Shown piece after piece: positions 31,793 through 41,500 of a stretch of DNA of 64,000 bases. The position numbers were made by a program, and so were the translations under genes. The stretch spans positions 9,052,001 to 9,116,000 of the forward strand of contig JAPFFF010000001.1 of NCBI GenBank assembly GCA_039105265.1. The letters are read 5' to 3'. How positions within the stretch are numbered: position 1 is the stretch's first letter; every line of letters begins with the position of its first letter. The DNA comes from Tritrichomonas musculus. Its lineage: Eukaryota; Parabasalia; Tritrichomonadida; Tritrichomonadidae. The notes under the pieces were generated by a model. That model saw only the letters and a program-made list of their open reading frames with translations, made no database searches and was not told the DNA's origin.

Positions 31793-32506
31793 ATGTTTAA
31801 GTGTAATAAGATTTTTATTGGATGCCAAATGGTATTGACAATTGGTGATGCAATCATTCACGAATCCACAAACCAATTAATTGAAAAATTATGTGATGAT
31901 TATGATGAAATCCAATCTAAGATCAACTATGTTAAAGCTCTTAATGATAATGTAAATCTAGATAAATTAACATGGGTAGAATACAAAATGAATAAAGATT
32001 ACGAAATTAGTAATGAGTATCCACACTATATAAAACGTAAATATGGTAATAAAATTATGAGAATGAGATATAAAGAAGGTTATGTATTAGTTAATTTAAA
32101 TGGAAAACCTCAGTTACATCATCAATTAATTGGCACGCAATTCATTCCAAATCCAAACAATTATAACGAAATAGATCATCAAAATCAGAATGGTGTTGAT
32201 AATAGAATCGAAAATCTATTATGGGTTTCACGTTCTGAAAATAACAAAAATAGATCATCAACGAGGGATATTGAATATACATTTGTTGATAATATTCCGG
32301 ATGATTCAGTTGAACTTACAAAGTATAAAGAATTTGAATTTCAAAAATATTTCATCTCACCTGGTGAAAAGAAAGCATATTATTTCAATGGATCTAGGTA
32401 TCGAATATTGGAATCAAGACGTTCCAACTGTGTTAATATATCTGATACTAATCATAAGAATCATCAATTTTCAATTAATTGTCTAATCAAATCTCTACAA
32501 AAATAA
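31793..32506 (+). CDS. HNH homing-type endonuclease (NUMOD4-HNH)
   Basis: 237 aa; an internal ATG at 31,829 could also be the start. Residues about 60-100 fit a NUMOD4-type module (WVEYKMNKDYEISNEYPHYI). Residues about 105-160 form an HNH_3-type nuclease: HHQLIGTQFIPNPNNYNEID with DHQNQNGVDNRIENLLWVS following, giving H, Asp-His and Asn in order. Such enzymes nick or cut DNA and are typical of phage and viral selfish genes. The rest is not recognised. Convergent with the capsid candidate, 15 bp between stops. It probably spreads the locus between Mavericks or serves replication or resolution; its target is unknown. Confidence 0.8.
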   Translation: MFKCNKIFIGCQMVLTIGDAIIHESTNQLIEKLCDDYDEIQSKINYVKALNDNVNLDKLTWVEYKMNKDYEISNEYPHYIKRKYGNKIMRMRYKEGYVLVNLNGKPQLHHQLIGTQFIPNPNNYNEIDHQNQNGVDNRIENLLWVSRSENNKNRSSTRDIEYTFVDNIPDDSVELTKYKEFEFQKYFISPGEKKAYYFNGSRYRILESRRSNCVNISDTNHKNHQFSINCLIKSLQK

Positions 32507-32521
32507 TGCATAGATATTATT

Positions 32522-34174
32522 TCATGTGAAGTATGTGTCTGTGCAAACCCACATTTCGGGCGCTGGAGGGTGTACGTTTGGATTGTTAACATCAAAGTTA
32601 TAATATGTATCGTTAGCACCTCTATACAAAGGTTGACCTTTGAATTTGATTGTAACTGTGTTTCCACCAGTATCAACACCATCGAATACATAACCGGAAT
32701 TAGTACGTTCAAGTTGGAAGTTGATACAAAAGCTGGTGGCATCGGAGATAGTATTCTTATAACGTGTTCCGTCAGGTGCATTCAAAGACATTGTCCAAGA
32801 ATCTTCAAGTTCATGGGATGGTCTGAGAGAGCCATCTAATTCGTTACTTATTAATTGATATTGATAGAAACGTGGACCAATAGTTGAATCAAATTCTGTA
32901 TCTGGATACTTAACATTGTTGATGGTGAGCTGTACATTCTGGTACATGATGTTATCAAAACATGTTATTTCATTAGTTCTTTTTGGGAACATGACTGTGA
33001 TGTTGGTAGCATTTGAAAGAGCAATTGATTTAGAAACATCTAGACCTGCATCTGTTGCAAGACCTTGGAAACCTTCACGTACAAGTTGCTGAGATGGAAT
33101 TAGAAGAGGTGTGTTGAGTTCACGAATGAGTCCATTGAGGCAGTCAGGTTTGATTCCAAAGCCGGCAAGATCTGATTTCATGGTTACAATGGTTCCACCA
33201 CGACAGTTAAGAATTACTTCTTCAGTCTTGTATGCAATGACTTTAGTGGAATCACCAAGGACTGGAAGCGTTTGGAAACCATCATTTTGCAAATCATTTG
33301 AACCATCTTGAGGAGCATCTGCAAGCTTGTATTCAGTTACAATTGTTGCTGGAGAACCAATTTGAGAGAACTTGTTTGAGATTGTCATGTTGGCTGGAAC
33401 GTCTTGCTCTATGGTAGAACAGTTAAGGAGTTCTTCAATTTCTTTAACAACAGATGGTTGGACTTGATGCCAAACTAATGCTTCTGTTGATGATTTAATT
33501 TCTTCTTCAATCTCTCCACAAATGGAGTTTGGATAGAGTTGCCAAGCTTGGAATGCAAGCTGATCTGTAAAGTAAATGGATGCTTCAAATGTGACTCTAT
33601 GAGGTTTACCGTCTGCAAGTAATGTAAGTGGAACGTAAACACCACATACTGAAGGGCTCATGCGAGATGTATTCTCCCACAAAGAATACCTGTGTTTGGC
33701 AGGCTCTTTGGCATCAATTGGTTTGATAGAATTGTATGCAAATGATTCACGAATGAGTTCATCTTGCTGATATTCTTTAAGCATAACGTTATCAATCCAT
33801 AAGCGAGCATCTGAAAAGAGTTCTACAGCATGTTTGAAACCAATGAATATACGATTTAAGTTTGCTGTATCATCATCTAAATGCAATTCTTTATTAAGTT
33901 GGACTACAAGATCAAGCTTTGCTGTAACGAAATTCTTTTCCATTTGTGAGATGGTATGACCTTGATGTGTCCATTTGATTTTAGTTTTGGTTCCAATTGG
34001 CATGGGAGCATCTTTATCATCAACATCTTCTGTAAACCATCCAAATGTATGATCACCACCATTGTATGCAATGAGATTTCGAAGTTTTGATTGGAAGAAT
34101 TTTAGGACATCACCTTCGTCATTACCGGTGTTCTTGAGTTGGGCGTTCTGATATGTCATTCTTTGAGCTTGCAT
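32522..34174 (-). CDS. Candidate double-jelly-roll major capsid protein
   Basis: 550 aa, beta-rich, Cys-poor, with neither signal peptide nor membrane segment. Called from its length (500-650 aa is usual), its position beside the pVI-like and ATPase genes, and its sequence texture. This includes long alternating strands such as GKPHRVTFEASIYFTDQLAF and LSNATNITVMFPKRTNEITC and an N-terminal DHTFGWFTED stretch. I recall similar proteins as capsid candidates in trichomonad Mavericks. The major capsid protein would form trimeric pseudo-hexameric capsomers. No motif proves it; fold prediction would. The ATG is preceded by TTTTTTA. Its start is 56 bp from the divergent pVI-like gene. Confidence 0.6.
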   Translation of the reverse strand: MQAQRMTYQNAQLKNTGNDEGDVLKFFQSKLRNLIAYNGGDHTFGWFTEDVDDKDAPMPIGTKTKIKWTHQGHTISQMEKNFVTAKLDLVVQLNKELHLDDDTANLNRIFIGFKHAVELFSDARLWIDNVMLKEYQQDELIRESFAYNSIKPIDAKEPAKHRYSLWENTSRMSPSVCGVYVPLTLLADGKPHRVTFEASIYFTDQLAFQAWQLYPNSICGEIEEEIKSSTEALVWHQVQPSVVKEIEELLNCSTIEQDVPANMTISNKFSQIGSPATIVTEYKLADAPQDGSNDLQNDGFQTLPVLGDSTKVIAYKTEEVILNCRGGTIVTMKSDLAGFGIKPDCLNGLIRELNTPLLIPSQQLVREGFQGLATDAGLDVSKSIALSNATNITVMFPKRTNEITCFDNIMYQNVQLTINNVKYPDTEFDSTIGPRFYQYQLISNELDGSLRPSHELEDSWTMSLNAPDGTRYKNTISDATSFCINFQLERTNSGYVFDGVDTGGNTVTIKFKGQPLYRGANDTYYNFDVNNPNVHPPAPEMWVCTDTYFT

Positions 34175-34230
34175 TAAAAAAGATTCGTGTGAAGTTACAT
34201 TTTTGAGATTTTAATACAAACCCAAAGAAA

Positions 34231-34578
34231 ATGGCATTCGGAACCTGGTTTAAGAACTTGCTGGTGAAAGGAAAGAATTTCATAAAGAAAGCATCTCCAT
34301 ACATTCGTAAGGGAATTGAAATAGCACGAAAAGTTGGACCTATGTTTGGTGATACAGTTGGCGGCATCGTTAATAGTATTGCTAATGGAGCTGATTACTT
34401 ACTCAATAAAGTTGCGCCAATTCCACCTAAAACAAACCCAATCAAACCAAAACCTTTACCAATAGATTTCACAAATTTCGATTCAATAATTAAAGACGAT
34501 TCAAACAATAAGGTGGAAATGATTCAAAGACCAATTCTTGGTGGAAATAAAGGTAGACTAACTCCAATCTTGAAGTGA
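34231..34578 (+). CDS. Small amphipathic protein, pVI-like candidate
   Basis: 115 aa. Residues 1-60 form an amphipathic, Lys-rich, glycine-containing helix (FGTWFKNLLVKGKNFIKKAS and IRKGIEIARKVGPMFGDTVG), followed by a Pro-rich linker. This is the layout of adenovirus pVI and similar membrane-disrupting minor capsid proteins. Near the C-terminus, PILGG followed by Asn matches the adenain consensus (M/I/L)XGG|X. Cleavage there would free a 10-residue basic tail, comparable to the 11-residue pVI cofactor peptide. The function is inferred from layout only. Divergent from the capsid candidate and followed 55 bp later by the next small gene. Confidence 0.55.
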   Translation: MAFGTWFKNLLVKGKNFIKKASPYIRKGIEIARKVGPMFGDTVGGIVNSIANGADYLLNKVAPIPPKTNPIKPKPLPIDFTNFDSIIKDDSNNKVEMIQRPILGGNKGRLTPILK

Positions 34579-34633
34579 TTTAAATGAGTCCATTGATGAT
34601 TTAATGTGATTGTTTATTTTTATGTGACATCAA

Positions 34634-34987
34634 ATGGAAGTAAAAGTGATTGGACCTATTAAAGAATATTTGAAAACATTTAATACTCCAGATGAATTCA
34701 ATCTGTGGTATGCTAAAAATAAAGACGAGATTGATAAGATTACGACTCATAAACTTAATAAGATGTATTACATTGAGGGATATCGTATTACAAAAATCAA
34801 AGGTGTACTTTGTTTAAAGAAATCTGTCAAGAAACAGGTAGATGATTCACAAAATGATCCACAAATTGATCGTGAAAATGAGTCTGCAATCTTGGATATA
34901 CAGAATGAAATAGAGCAACTCAAAAGTGATATTCTTGCAATCAAGACAGCCATCAACGACATTGTTAAAGCAATTAATGGTGAATGA
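34634..34987 (+). CDS. Small conserved-looking Maverick protein with C-terminal coiled coil
   Basis: 117 aa. Residues 1-60 form a compact mixed domain (FNTPDEFNLWYAKNKDEIDK, THKLNKMYYIEGYRITKIKG) that looks like a small nucleic-acid- or protein-binding unit. Residues 85-115 form a heptad coiled coil (IQNEIEQLKSDILAIKTAIN), so it probably oligomerises. It lies between the pVI-like and packaging-ATPase genes in the same direction, which suggests a role in virion assembly or packaging. No family is named. Confidence 0.6.
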   Translation: MEVKVIGPIKEYLKTFNTPDEFNLWYAKNKDEIDKITTHKLNKMYYIEGYRITKIKGVLCLKKSVKKQVDDSQNDPQIDRENESAILDIQNEIEQLKSDILAIKTAINDIVKAINGE

Positions 34988-35118
34988 TATTCTTAAAACC
35001 TTTTTGCAAATATTTTTGAATCCATTTTCATTAGGATTTTAGGTCCGCCCTATTTTGGGCACACCCATTTTTGAGACTTTTGCAAGCCTATGTTTGCATC
35101 CATTTTAATTAACTGTAA

Positions 35119-35940
35119 ATGTATAATCAAAGCTTTACGACTTCGTTTGGGAATCAAGACTCATTCAGCTACGTTCATGATATGGTCAGAGATTGCTTGA
35201 GAAGAAATAAAGGGCAAGTCACGAATGCATTGATCAGAAAGATTCACAAAGACATCAATATTTACTATAATTCTGTGAATATATTCGTTGGCAAACAAGG
35301 TTCCGGAAAGACGTTATCAGCAATTGAAGAAATCATTAAAATAGCTTCAATTCCAAATGCAGCACATCTTCTCATATATGTATCCAAAACAGGTGAACAG
35401 AAAGATGTTACATTTGAGTCATTAAGGGAACTCATTGAAATACCAATAGCATATGTTTCCCAAGAGAATGCAGAAGAATATGTTAATGCATTATTGAATT
35501 ATAAGCAACTATATTACACAATAAGGAAGGAACATTTAGAGAATCAAATCATTGATGAGCAACGAATCGAGATATTCAAAGCATTGAAAGTTAATGATTT
35601 TCGTGCACCAATGTTGCATACCTTGATACTATTTGATGATATTGCTAATAACAAATTACTTGCAAATGAGAAATCATATTTCAACAATCTGATGACTACA
35701 TGTCGACATAATCATATATCATTCTTCTTGAATGTCCAGTTCTGGAAATCACTATCAACAACCATTAAATCAAATGTCTCTACTGTATTCGTATTTGGGA
35801 CATATTCAAAAGAGCAGTTGAGATACATTACTCATCAGATTACTATGAGCATATCATTTGATGAATTGTATGAACGATACAAAAATATGAATAAACATCA
35901 TAAGATTGTAATCGATTGCAATAATGGAAATGTAATATAG
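35119..35940 (+). CDS. FtsK/HerA-type genome-packaging ATPase
   Basis: 273 aa. Walker A is GKQGSGKT at about residue 58 (NIFVGKQGSGKTLSAIEEI) and Walker B is LILFDDIAN at about 170. The small single-domain size and CRHNHISFFLNVQFWKSL sensor region fit the A32-like packaging ATPases of Polintons, virophages and large DNA viruses, which pump DNA into preformed capsids. All catalytic motifs are present. It lies in the virion module downstream of the small pVI-like and coiled-coil genes. It is convergent with the 404-aa gene, 20 bp apart. Confidence 0.88.
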   Translation: MYNQSFTTSFGNQDSFSYVHDMVRDCLRRNKGQVTNALIRKIHKDINIYYNSVNIFVGKQGSGKTLSAIEEIIKIASIPNAAHLLIYVSKTGEQKDVTFESLRELIEIPIAYVSQENAEEYVNALLNYKQLYYTIRKEHLENQIIDEQRIEIFKALKVNDFRAPMLHTLILFDDIANNKLLANEKSYFNNLMTTCRHNHISFFLNVQFWKSLSTTIKSNVSTVFVFGTYSKEQLRYITHQITMSISFDELYERYKNMNKHHKIVIDCNNGNVI

Positions 35941-35960
35941 AATACATCATGAATATATTT

Positions 35961-37175
35961 TTATGCAAAACGATTTCGTATGGCTTCTTGTTTCTGGGCC
36001 CATTCATTTCTCAATCTAGTGTCGAAGTTATCAGCTCTTCTCAATGATGTAGCAATCTTGTTTTTGACTTCGTTGATGTAATGTTCTCTCTGTTCTGAAA
36101 GCATATTGTGAACATATGCTTTGATACGTTCTTTAACAGCTGCTTTATTGAATAACCATTGTTCGAATTGTTTAGAACATAAGCTTCCATCAGTCCAGTC
36201 AACGACATATTCAGAATTTGATCTACGCTTCATTGAAGCGAAATCTTGACGTAATGCTGGCAATTGATTAGCAATAGAATTAAGGAATGGAATCTTAACG
36301 TTTGTATCATAGAATTTAGAAGCCATTGATGCTTCATATGCTTTCTTTCCGGAGAGATCGATTGCAATTTTACGTGCCAATTTAGCTTTCTCTTCATTAT
36401 TATTTGCAATGAGACGGAATGCTGCTCTACAAGCTGGAGCGACAATCAATTGTGCGAATGCCCTATATGGAGAGAATGTAGTAGGTGCATGAGTTGTATG
36501 TTTCTTATATTTACGTCTGAATTCTTCAGTAGTTGGATCTTCTCCACCCCATGCAGTGATCTCAGACATATCATCGTTATATTCAGGTGCATAATATTCA
36601 TCATTTAAGAATTTACGATAAGATTGTTCTTTACGTCTTTGTGGTGTTGGATGTGTTTGATAATATGCACCTTTGAATGGAAAATCTGATGCTTTGGTTG
36701 TGTATCCATTAACTGCTACAATCTTGCCATCACGTCTGACAACGAATTCATCAATTCCATCTTCATCAAGGTCTTCAGAACCACCTGTATATCTATTATT
36801 TCCACCAGTTGGTTTGGCATTCCATATATCGAATTGACCTGGCATGAAGTTTGCTGATCTGACTATATCACGTGCTTGTCTACTGCTAACGAGATTCTTT
36901 AATGTATGTTGCTTGATGTCTTCAGCATCTTCTGGATTATAATTGAAACCAATTGGAATTCTAGCTGTATGTCTACGTTCGTGAACCTCTGCAGGTAATT
37001 CTTCTACTGGAAAATGTTGATTATATTCGAGTTGTCTCGCTCTTCTTGGTTGACGAATTTGAATGACTTCTCCAACTTCAGGTATTGCTTGCTCTTCTGG
37101 TGCTTGCTCTTCTGGTGCTGGAAGTGCTGGTTGTTGATCTGACATTTGCCTTGACGCAAAAATATTATCAAGCAT
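35961..37175 (-). CDS. Maverick protein with acidic Ca-loop-like motif, probable virion protein
   Basis: 404 aa. The N-terminal 50 residues are Pro/Glu-rich (PAPEEQAPEEQ). At about residues 135-150, DLDEDGIDEFVV fits a D.D.DG..D calcium loop and runs into VVRRDGKIVAVNGYTTKASD. I recall this DG.....NGYT..SD pairing in other Maverick proteins, but cannot name the family. The C-terminal 150 residues are helical and basic (AAVKERIKAYVHNMLSEQRE). No enzyme motif is visible. It is encoded in the virion module directly downstream of the Q-repeat gene (17 bp), so both may share a transcript. The last codons and stop form TTTTGCATAA, part of a recurring motif. Confidence 0.6.
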   Translation of the reverse strand: MLDNIFASRQMSDQQPALPAPEEQAPEEQAIPEVGEVIQIRQPRRARQLEYNQHFPVEELPAEVHERRHTARIPIGFNYNPEDAEDIKQHTLKNLVSSRQARDIVRSANFMPGQFDIWNAKPTGGNNRYTGGSEDLDEDGIDEFVVRRDGKIVAVNGYTTKASDFPFKGAYYQTHPTPQRRKEQSYRKFLNDEYYAPEYNDDMSEITAWGGEDPTTEEFRRKYKKHTTHAPTTFSPYRAFAQLIVAPACRAAFRLIANNNEEKAKLARKIAIDLSGKKAYEASMASKFYDTNVKIPFLNSIANQLPALRQDFASMKRRSNSEYVVDWTDGSLCSKQFEQWLFNKAAVKERIKAYVHNMLSEQREHYINEVKNKIATSLRRADNFDTRLRNEWAQKQEAIRNRFA

Positions 37176-37192
37176 CTTTTGATATGATTAAT

Positions 37193-38518
37193 TTAACAGA
37201 ATGGCCAGCATGGGCAGCCACGACAGCGAGGACAGTTATCTTCTGTTATTTTCAAAGATCCAGTATTTCTAATTGAATCATTTAGCATGAATCTAACAAG
37301 AACTATATCTCTTGGTCTCAAAGATCTCACTACTTCATAGGACCATCCGTTACCCATTTTTATTAATGTTGATTTACGTTTTCGGTTATGGTAATCTATA
37401 AGAAGATAAGACTTATCTTGGGCATGGCATGCTTCAACTCCATAGAATAAAATTGAATTCACATAGTTTGGTTTAGCAATTTGCTCTACGAATTCACGCG
37501 TGAAACCTACATCATTTATATTTATATTTTGAGTATCAATGTCAAAATAATGACACACATGTTGAATGTAATTACTAATTGTTGTATCTCGAGGTGTTTC
37601 TGGAACAGTATTTGGAATCAAATTGTTATCAAATTGATTATTTTTTCGTTTGTCTCGATGATTACGACTATTTTCACGATCTTCGTTTTCTAATTCTCGA
37701 AGTCTAATGTCTGCCTCAATTGACCTCATGGCTATAGCTGTATTATTATCATCAGTATGAGTAATGACATTCAATGCATTTTGATTAGGCTCTGATACTG
37801 AACCATGTGAACCATTTAAATCCATTGTTCGTTTATTATTTAAATTAATGTGGCTCAAATCAAATAGTCGACTTATGAAGCCACCCCGTTGTTGTTGTAT
37901 TCGATTTGGAGTTGGTGATCGTGATGGACTTGATGACGATGCAGCTCGTGGTTGATAAGGATTTCTATGGACAGCTTCTTGTCTATATGGTTGACGTTGG
38001 TGATGTTGTTGATGTTGCTGATGTTGTTGCTGATGTGGTTGCTCATATTGCTGATATTGTTGCTGATATTGCTGCTGATATTGCTGCTGATATGGTTGTT
38101 GATATGGTTGTTGATATGGTTGTTGATATGGTTGTTGATATTGCTGCTGATATTGCTGCTGATATGGTTGTTGATATGGTTGTTGATATTGTTGTTGATA
38201 TGGTTGTTGATATTGCTGTTGATATGGTTGTTGATATTGTTGTTGATATGGTTGTTGATATTGTTGCTGTCTTGGTTGCAGTTGATATTGCTGTCTTGGT
38301 TGCAGTTGATATTGTTGTTGTCGTGGTTGTTGTTGCTGTTGTTGCTGTCGTGGTGGTGGTGGTGGTGGTGGTTGCTGCCTTTGATATTGTCGTTGATTTG
38401 GTGGTTGTTGTTGCCTTTGATATTGATGATATGCTAGATTAGGATTAGCATGTTGAGCATTAGGAAGAACTGGACTTTGAGCTCGAGAATTACTAGATGA
38501 ATCAAATATGTCAACCAT
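37193..38518 (-). CDS. Gln/Pro/Tyr-repeat protein with Cys-rich C-terminus
   Basis: 441 aa from MVDIFDSSSN; the frame is open further upstream but that extension would run into the divergent fiber gene. Residues about 35-165 are dominated by imperfect YQQPYQQ repeats, with a poly-Pro patch and QYQLQPRQ units, a low-complexity tract likely to be disordered or adhesive. The C-terminal 150 residues are a folded domain (GVEACHAQDKSYLLIDYHNR, RSLRPRDIVLVRFMLNDS) ending in NCPRCRGCPCWPFC, a dense Cys cluster suited to metal binding or disulfides. The repeat is prone to slippage, so length should vary between copies. The function is unknown; placement suggests a virion or matrix protein. Confidence 0.65.
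   Translation of the reverse strand: MVDIFDSSSNSRAQSPVLPNAQHANPNLAYHQYQRQQQPPNQRQYQRQQPPPPPPPRQQQQQQQPRQQQYQLQPRQQYQLQPRQQQYQQPYQQQYQQPYQQQYQQPYQQQYQQPYQQPYQQQYQQQYQQPYQQPYQQPYQQPYQQQYQQQYQQQYQQYEQPHQQQHQQHQQHHQRQPYRQEAVHRNPYQPRAASSSSPSRSPTPNRIQQQRGGFISRLFDLSHINLNNKRTMDLNGSHGSVSEPNQNALNVITHTDDNNTAIAMRSIEADIRLRELENEDRENSRNHRDKRKNNQFDNNLIPNTVPETPRDTTISNYIQHVCHYFDIDTQNININDVGFTREFVEQIAKPNYVNSILFYGVEACHAQDKSYLLIDYHNRKRKSTLIKMGNGWSYEVVRSLRPRDIVLVRFMLNDSIRNTGSLKITEDNCPRCRGCPCWPFC
38008..38420 (-). repeat. CAA-rich codon repeat inside the Q/P/Y protein gene
   Basis: Tandem CAA/CAG/CAT-type triplets arranged in units of 12-21 bp encode the YQQPYQQ series. On the plus strand this appears as TTGTTGATATGGTTGTTGA-like repeats and creates long false frames in other phases. 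Confidence 0.85.
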
Positions 38519-38562
38519 TTTATACTTTGATTGGCACCAAAAATTGTTTAACATTGAGATAA

Positions 38563-41500
38563 ATGACTGCAATATTAACCAAACAAAATGCATTAGATGG
38601 AGCCTTGGTAGGAGGTTCTGGCAAAGGTGGTGATGGAATATTTGATTCAATTCATGTTAAAGGTGATGCCACAATAGATGGTAGTTGTAAAATCTTCTTT
38701 GGTGAAGAATATGGTGAACCTCAAAGTGTCAAAGAATGTTTCGAAACATTTGGGAAAGCATTAACGGATATAACTAGCGACATTCAATCACATCGAACCG
38801 TTATCGATACACATGGAACCAAACTTGCTGACCATGAAGATAGAATATCAACTTTAGAGAATGCTCCTCCATCTGCAATCGAGAAGGTAATGACTTATGA
38901 AGAAGGTTGTGATGAATTCATAATTGATGCAAATAATATCCATAAATTAAGTGATTTGGATCTAAGAGATTCTCAGGGAGAAGTCCGTTCGGATCCTCAG
39001 GGTCATTCTACATACAACATTCTTGAGATTGATTACTCTGGATCTGTAAGTGGACAAGTCTTTGAGATCATCTTTCCAAAGAATCTTGAAATTGAAAATG
39101 CTTATATTTCATTTGAGAATGAATCATTCACGAATCCCATTATTGAATACATTGATGAGAAATATCAATTAAAGTACGTCAGCAATGAATCAAAACCTCG
39201 AATATACATGTCGAAATCTGCAATCTACGACCCATTTGAACTATATACTGATGGATTCATGAAGATCAAATTCGTTGGGAAAATGCATCAAATCTCAGTT
39301 ATTAAAGATTGTGCTGAAGGTACATTAATGAATCTCAAGTGTAATCTCATTGATGCTGACAATTGCTTCAAACTCTATAGGTCTCCTTTACCAGATTTCT
39401 ATACAATCAAGTCAATCGGGGATTACAATTTGGATACTGCAAATGGTTTATATTATGCTGACTGGGGATATAATCCTGATTCCGATTCATTCAATTCACT
39501 CATTGAAGGACAGACATTCGAGCTTCATGATAACGTATTTGGGACTCATTACAAGCTTACTAAATCTGGAGGTAAATGGATTGGTACCAATTATTGCGTT
39601 AACATTCCACTGAAGATGCGTAAAGAGAATTCATATGGATCCTTGAATAGAGACATTCCATACATTTCAATCAAGAAGAATGCTGCAAACATATTTGCTT
39701 TGAAAGGTCTAATCAATTATGAATCCGGGAACGGTCATTCAGACCTAAGGAACGAAGTTCCGAACCCATTAAAGATGATGCTTGACAAAGGTATGATAAC
39801 ATATAGTTCCAATACTAGAATGGGTGATCCAGATGAAACCGATGATGTCTGGCGTGTATGGTTTGGATGCAATGAAGATAAGAGTGGAGACTATTCTGCT
39901 ACATTAACCCTTGATGGACATACTTATGAATTCGTCATTGGATTCAAATATTCATGGAAGCATGAGCATACATATGAGATCAAAACCGACAACTATTTTG
40001 AATATATCCCTTACCGTTATGAATCATTTATTGAAACAGATTCTGATAATTTGAGAGTTTACATGAAGGCTGATCCAGAATTCAACATCCCAATTGATGA
40101 AAATATTGAATACCCAGGTGGTAATACATTCGAATTTCTAGCTTCAACGGGTTACTATTCTGTATCACCTAGACCGGAATCTTGCACAACATTGATGACA
40201 AACTTCAATATCCAAACATCTGGAATAGTCATTGGAGAGAATATTGAATCACATATCTTTGAATTGAATTCGTTAGGGAATGTTGTTGATATAGCTGTTA
40301 ACGACATATCATCTTTGGAGAAATATTGTAATCGTTTGCAGAAAGAATTTGATGACATGCAACCTAAATTCAGCTGGTTTGATTACATTGCCGGCAAGTT
40401 CGTTAACATTGGATCATCTGTATTTACATTTGGGAAAGTCGGAGCTGGAGATCTATTGCAAATCTCTATTGATGGAATTAAAGGTCTTTCTAAACTATCA
40501 TTTGCCAAAGATGCTGATAAAGATGATGGAATAGAATTAGAAGATATTGATGAAGTCGTTAGAGACAAATCTGTGAATCAATCAAGAGAAATCATTAAAG
40601 AATTGACATATGTCGATACCATTATTGAAATCCCAAATGAGAAATATTGTCACAGATATTATACTGATACATTGAAAGGTACATTAGAAGTTGAAACCAA
40701 AGTGGACAATGAAGGTGAAGTAATCAAGTTAAATACATATTCCATCAATGAAGATAAGAGTTTCACATTGCAAAGCAAGTACGACACCTCAGGTGATGCG
40801 AAGCAAGTATCAAATGAGTCAACAAATGGGTCACTTTATGAAATTACTTTCGAAGATCCATATTTAATGATTATCACCATGGGAAGTCATGAACCATTAT
40901 CTGTTAGAATCAAGTATACAACCAAAGTTGAGAATTCTGAATTAGGTTTAGGTGAAACGTTAACGAATAAGCAATTGATGTCTGCAGCTGCTATCAAGAA
41001 ACTCATTGAAAACCATAAAACAAATTGGTTGAATGAGATCCCAAAAATGCCAGAGAATTTGGTTAATGAAACTGTATTGAATACTGCTTTAGAATCATAT
41101 GTAAAGAAAGAAGACGTATTATCAACCGAAAATATAACTCAAGAATTATCAATCACTACCCACTTCGTAAACGGAACAACCAATGATGAAGATAAAAGAA
41201 CTTATATAACAAATTTGGATAGAGATTTATGCAAAATATTAAAGAAATCATCATTGATAGTAAAAGGTTCTTGCAATAATGAAGATATTTCAGGAGAATA
41301 TTTGTATGATAGTGAAGACTCAGAATATTATCATTACAAGAAAGGTGAAAATACTTTTTCTATATATTATTTCTATTATGGTGGAACATTCAGATATAAT
41401 GATAACTATGCTGTCGATCTAGAATCAGTATGTTATTCATACAAGCTTGAAGTTTATGATGAATATTGTATTCCAAATATGAATTTCGTAAAAACTAATT

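Noticed and set aside
37906-38442. Long plus-strand frames of 161-178 aa rich in Val/Asp or Leu/Trp
   Set aside because: They are antisense readings of the CAA-type codon repeat in the Q/P/Y gene; composition is purely repeat-driven.
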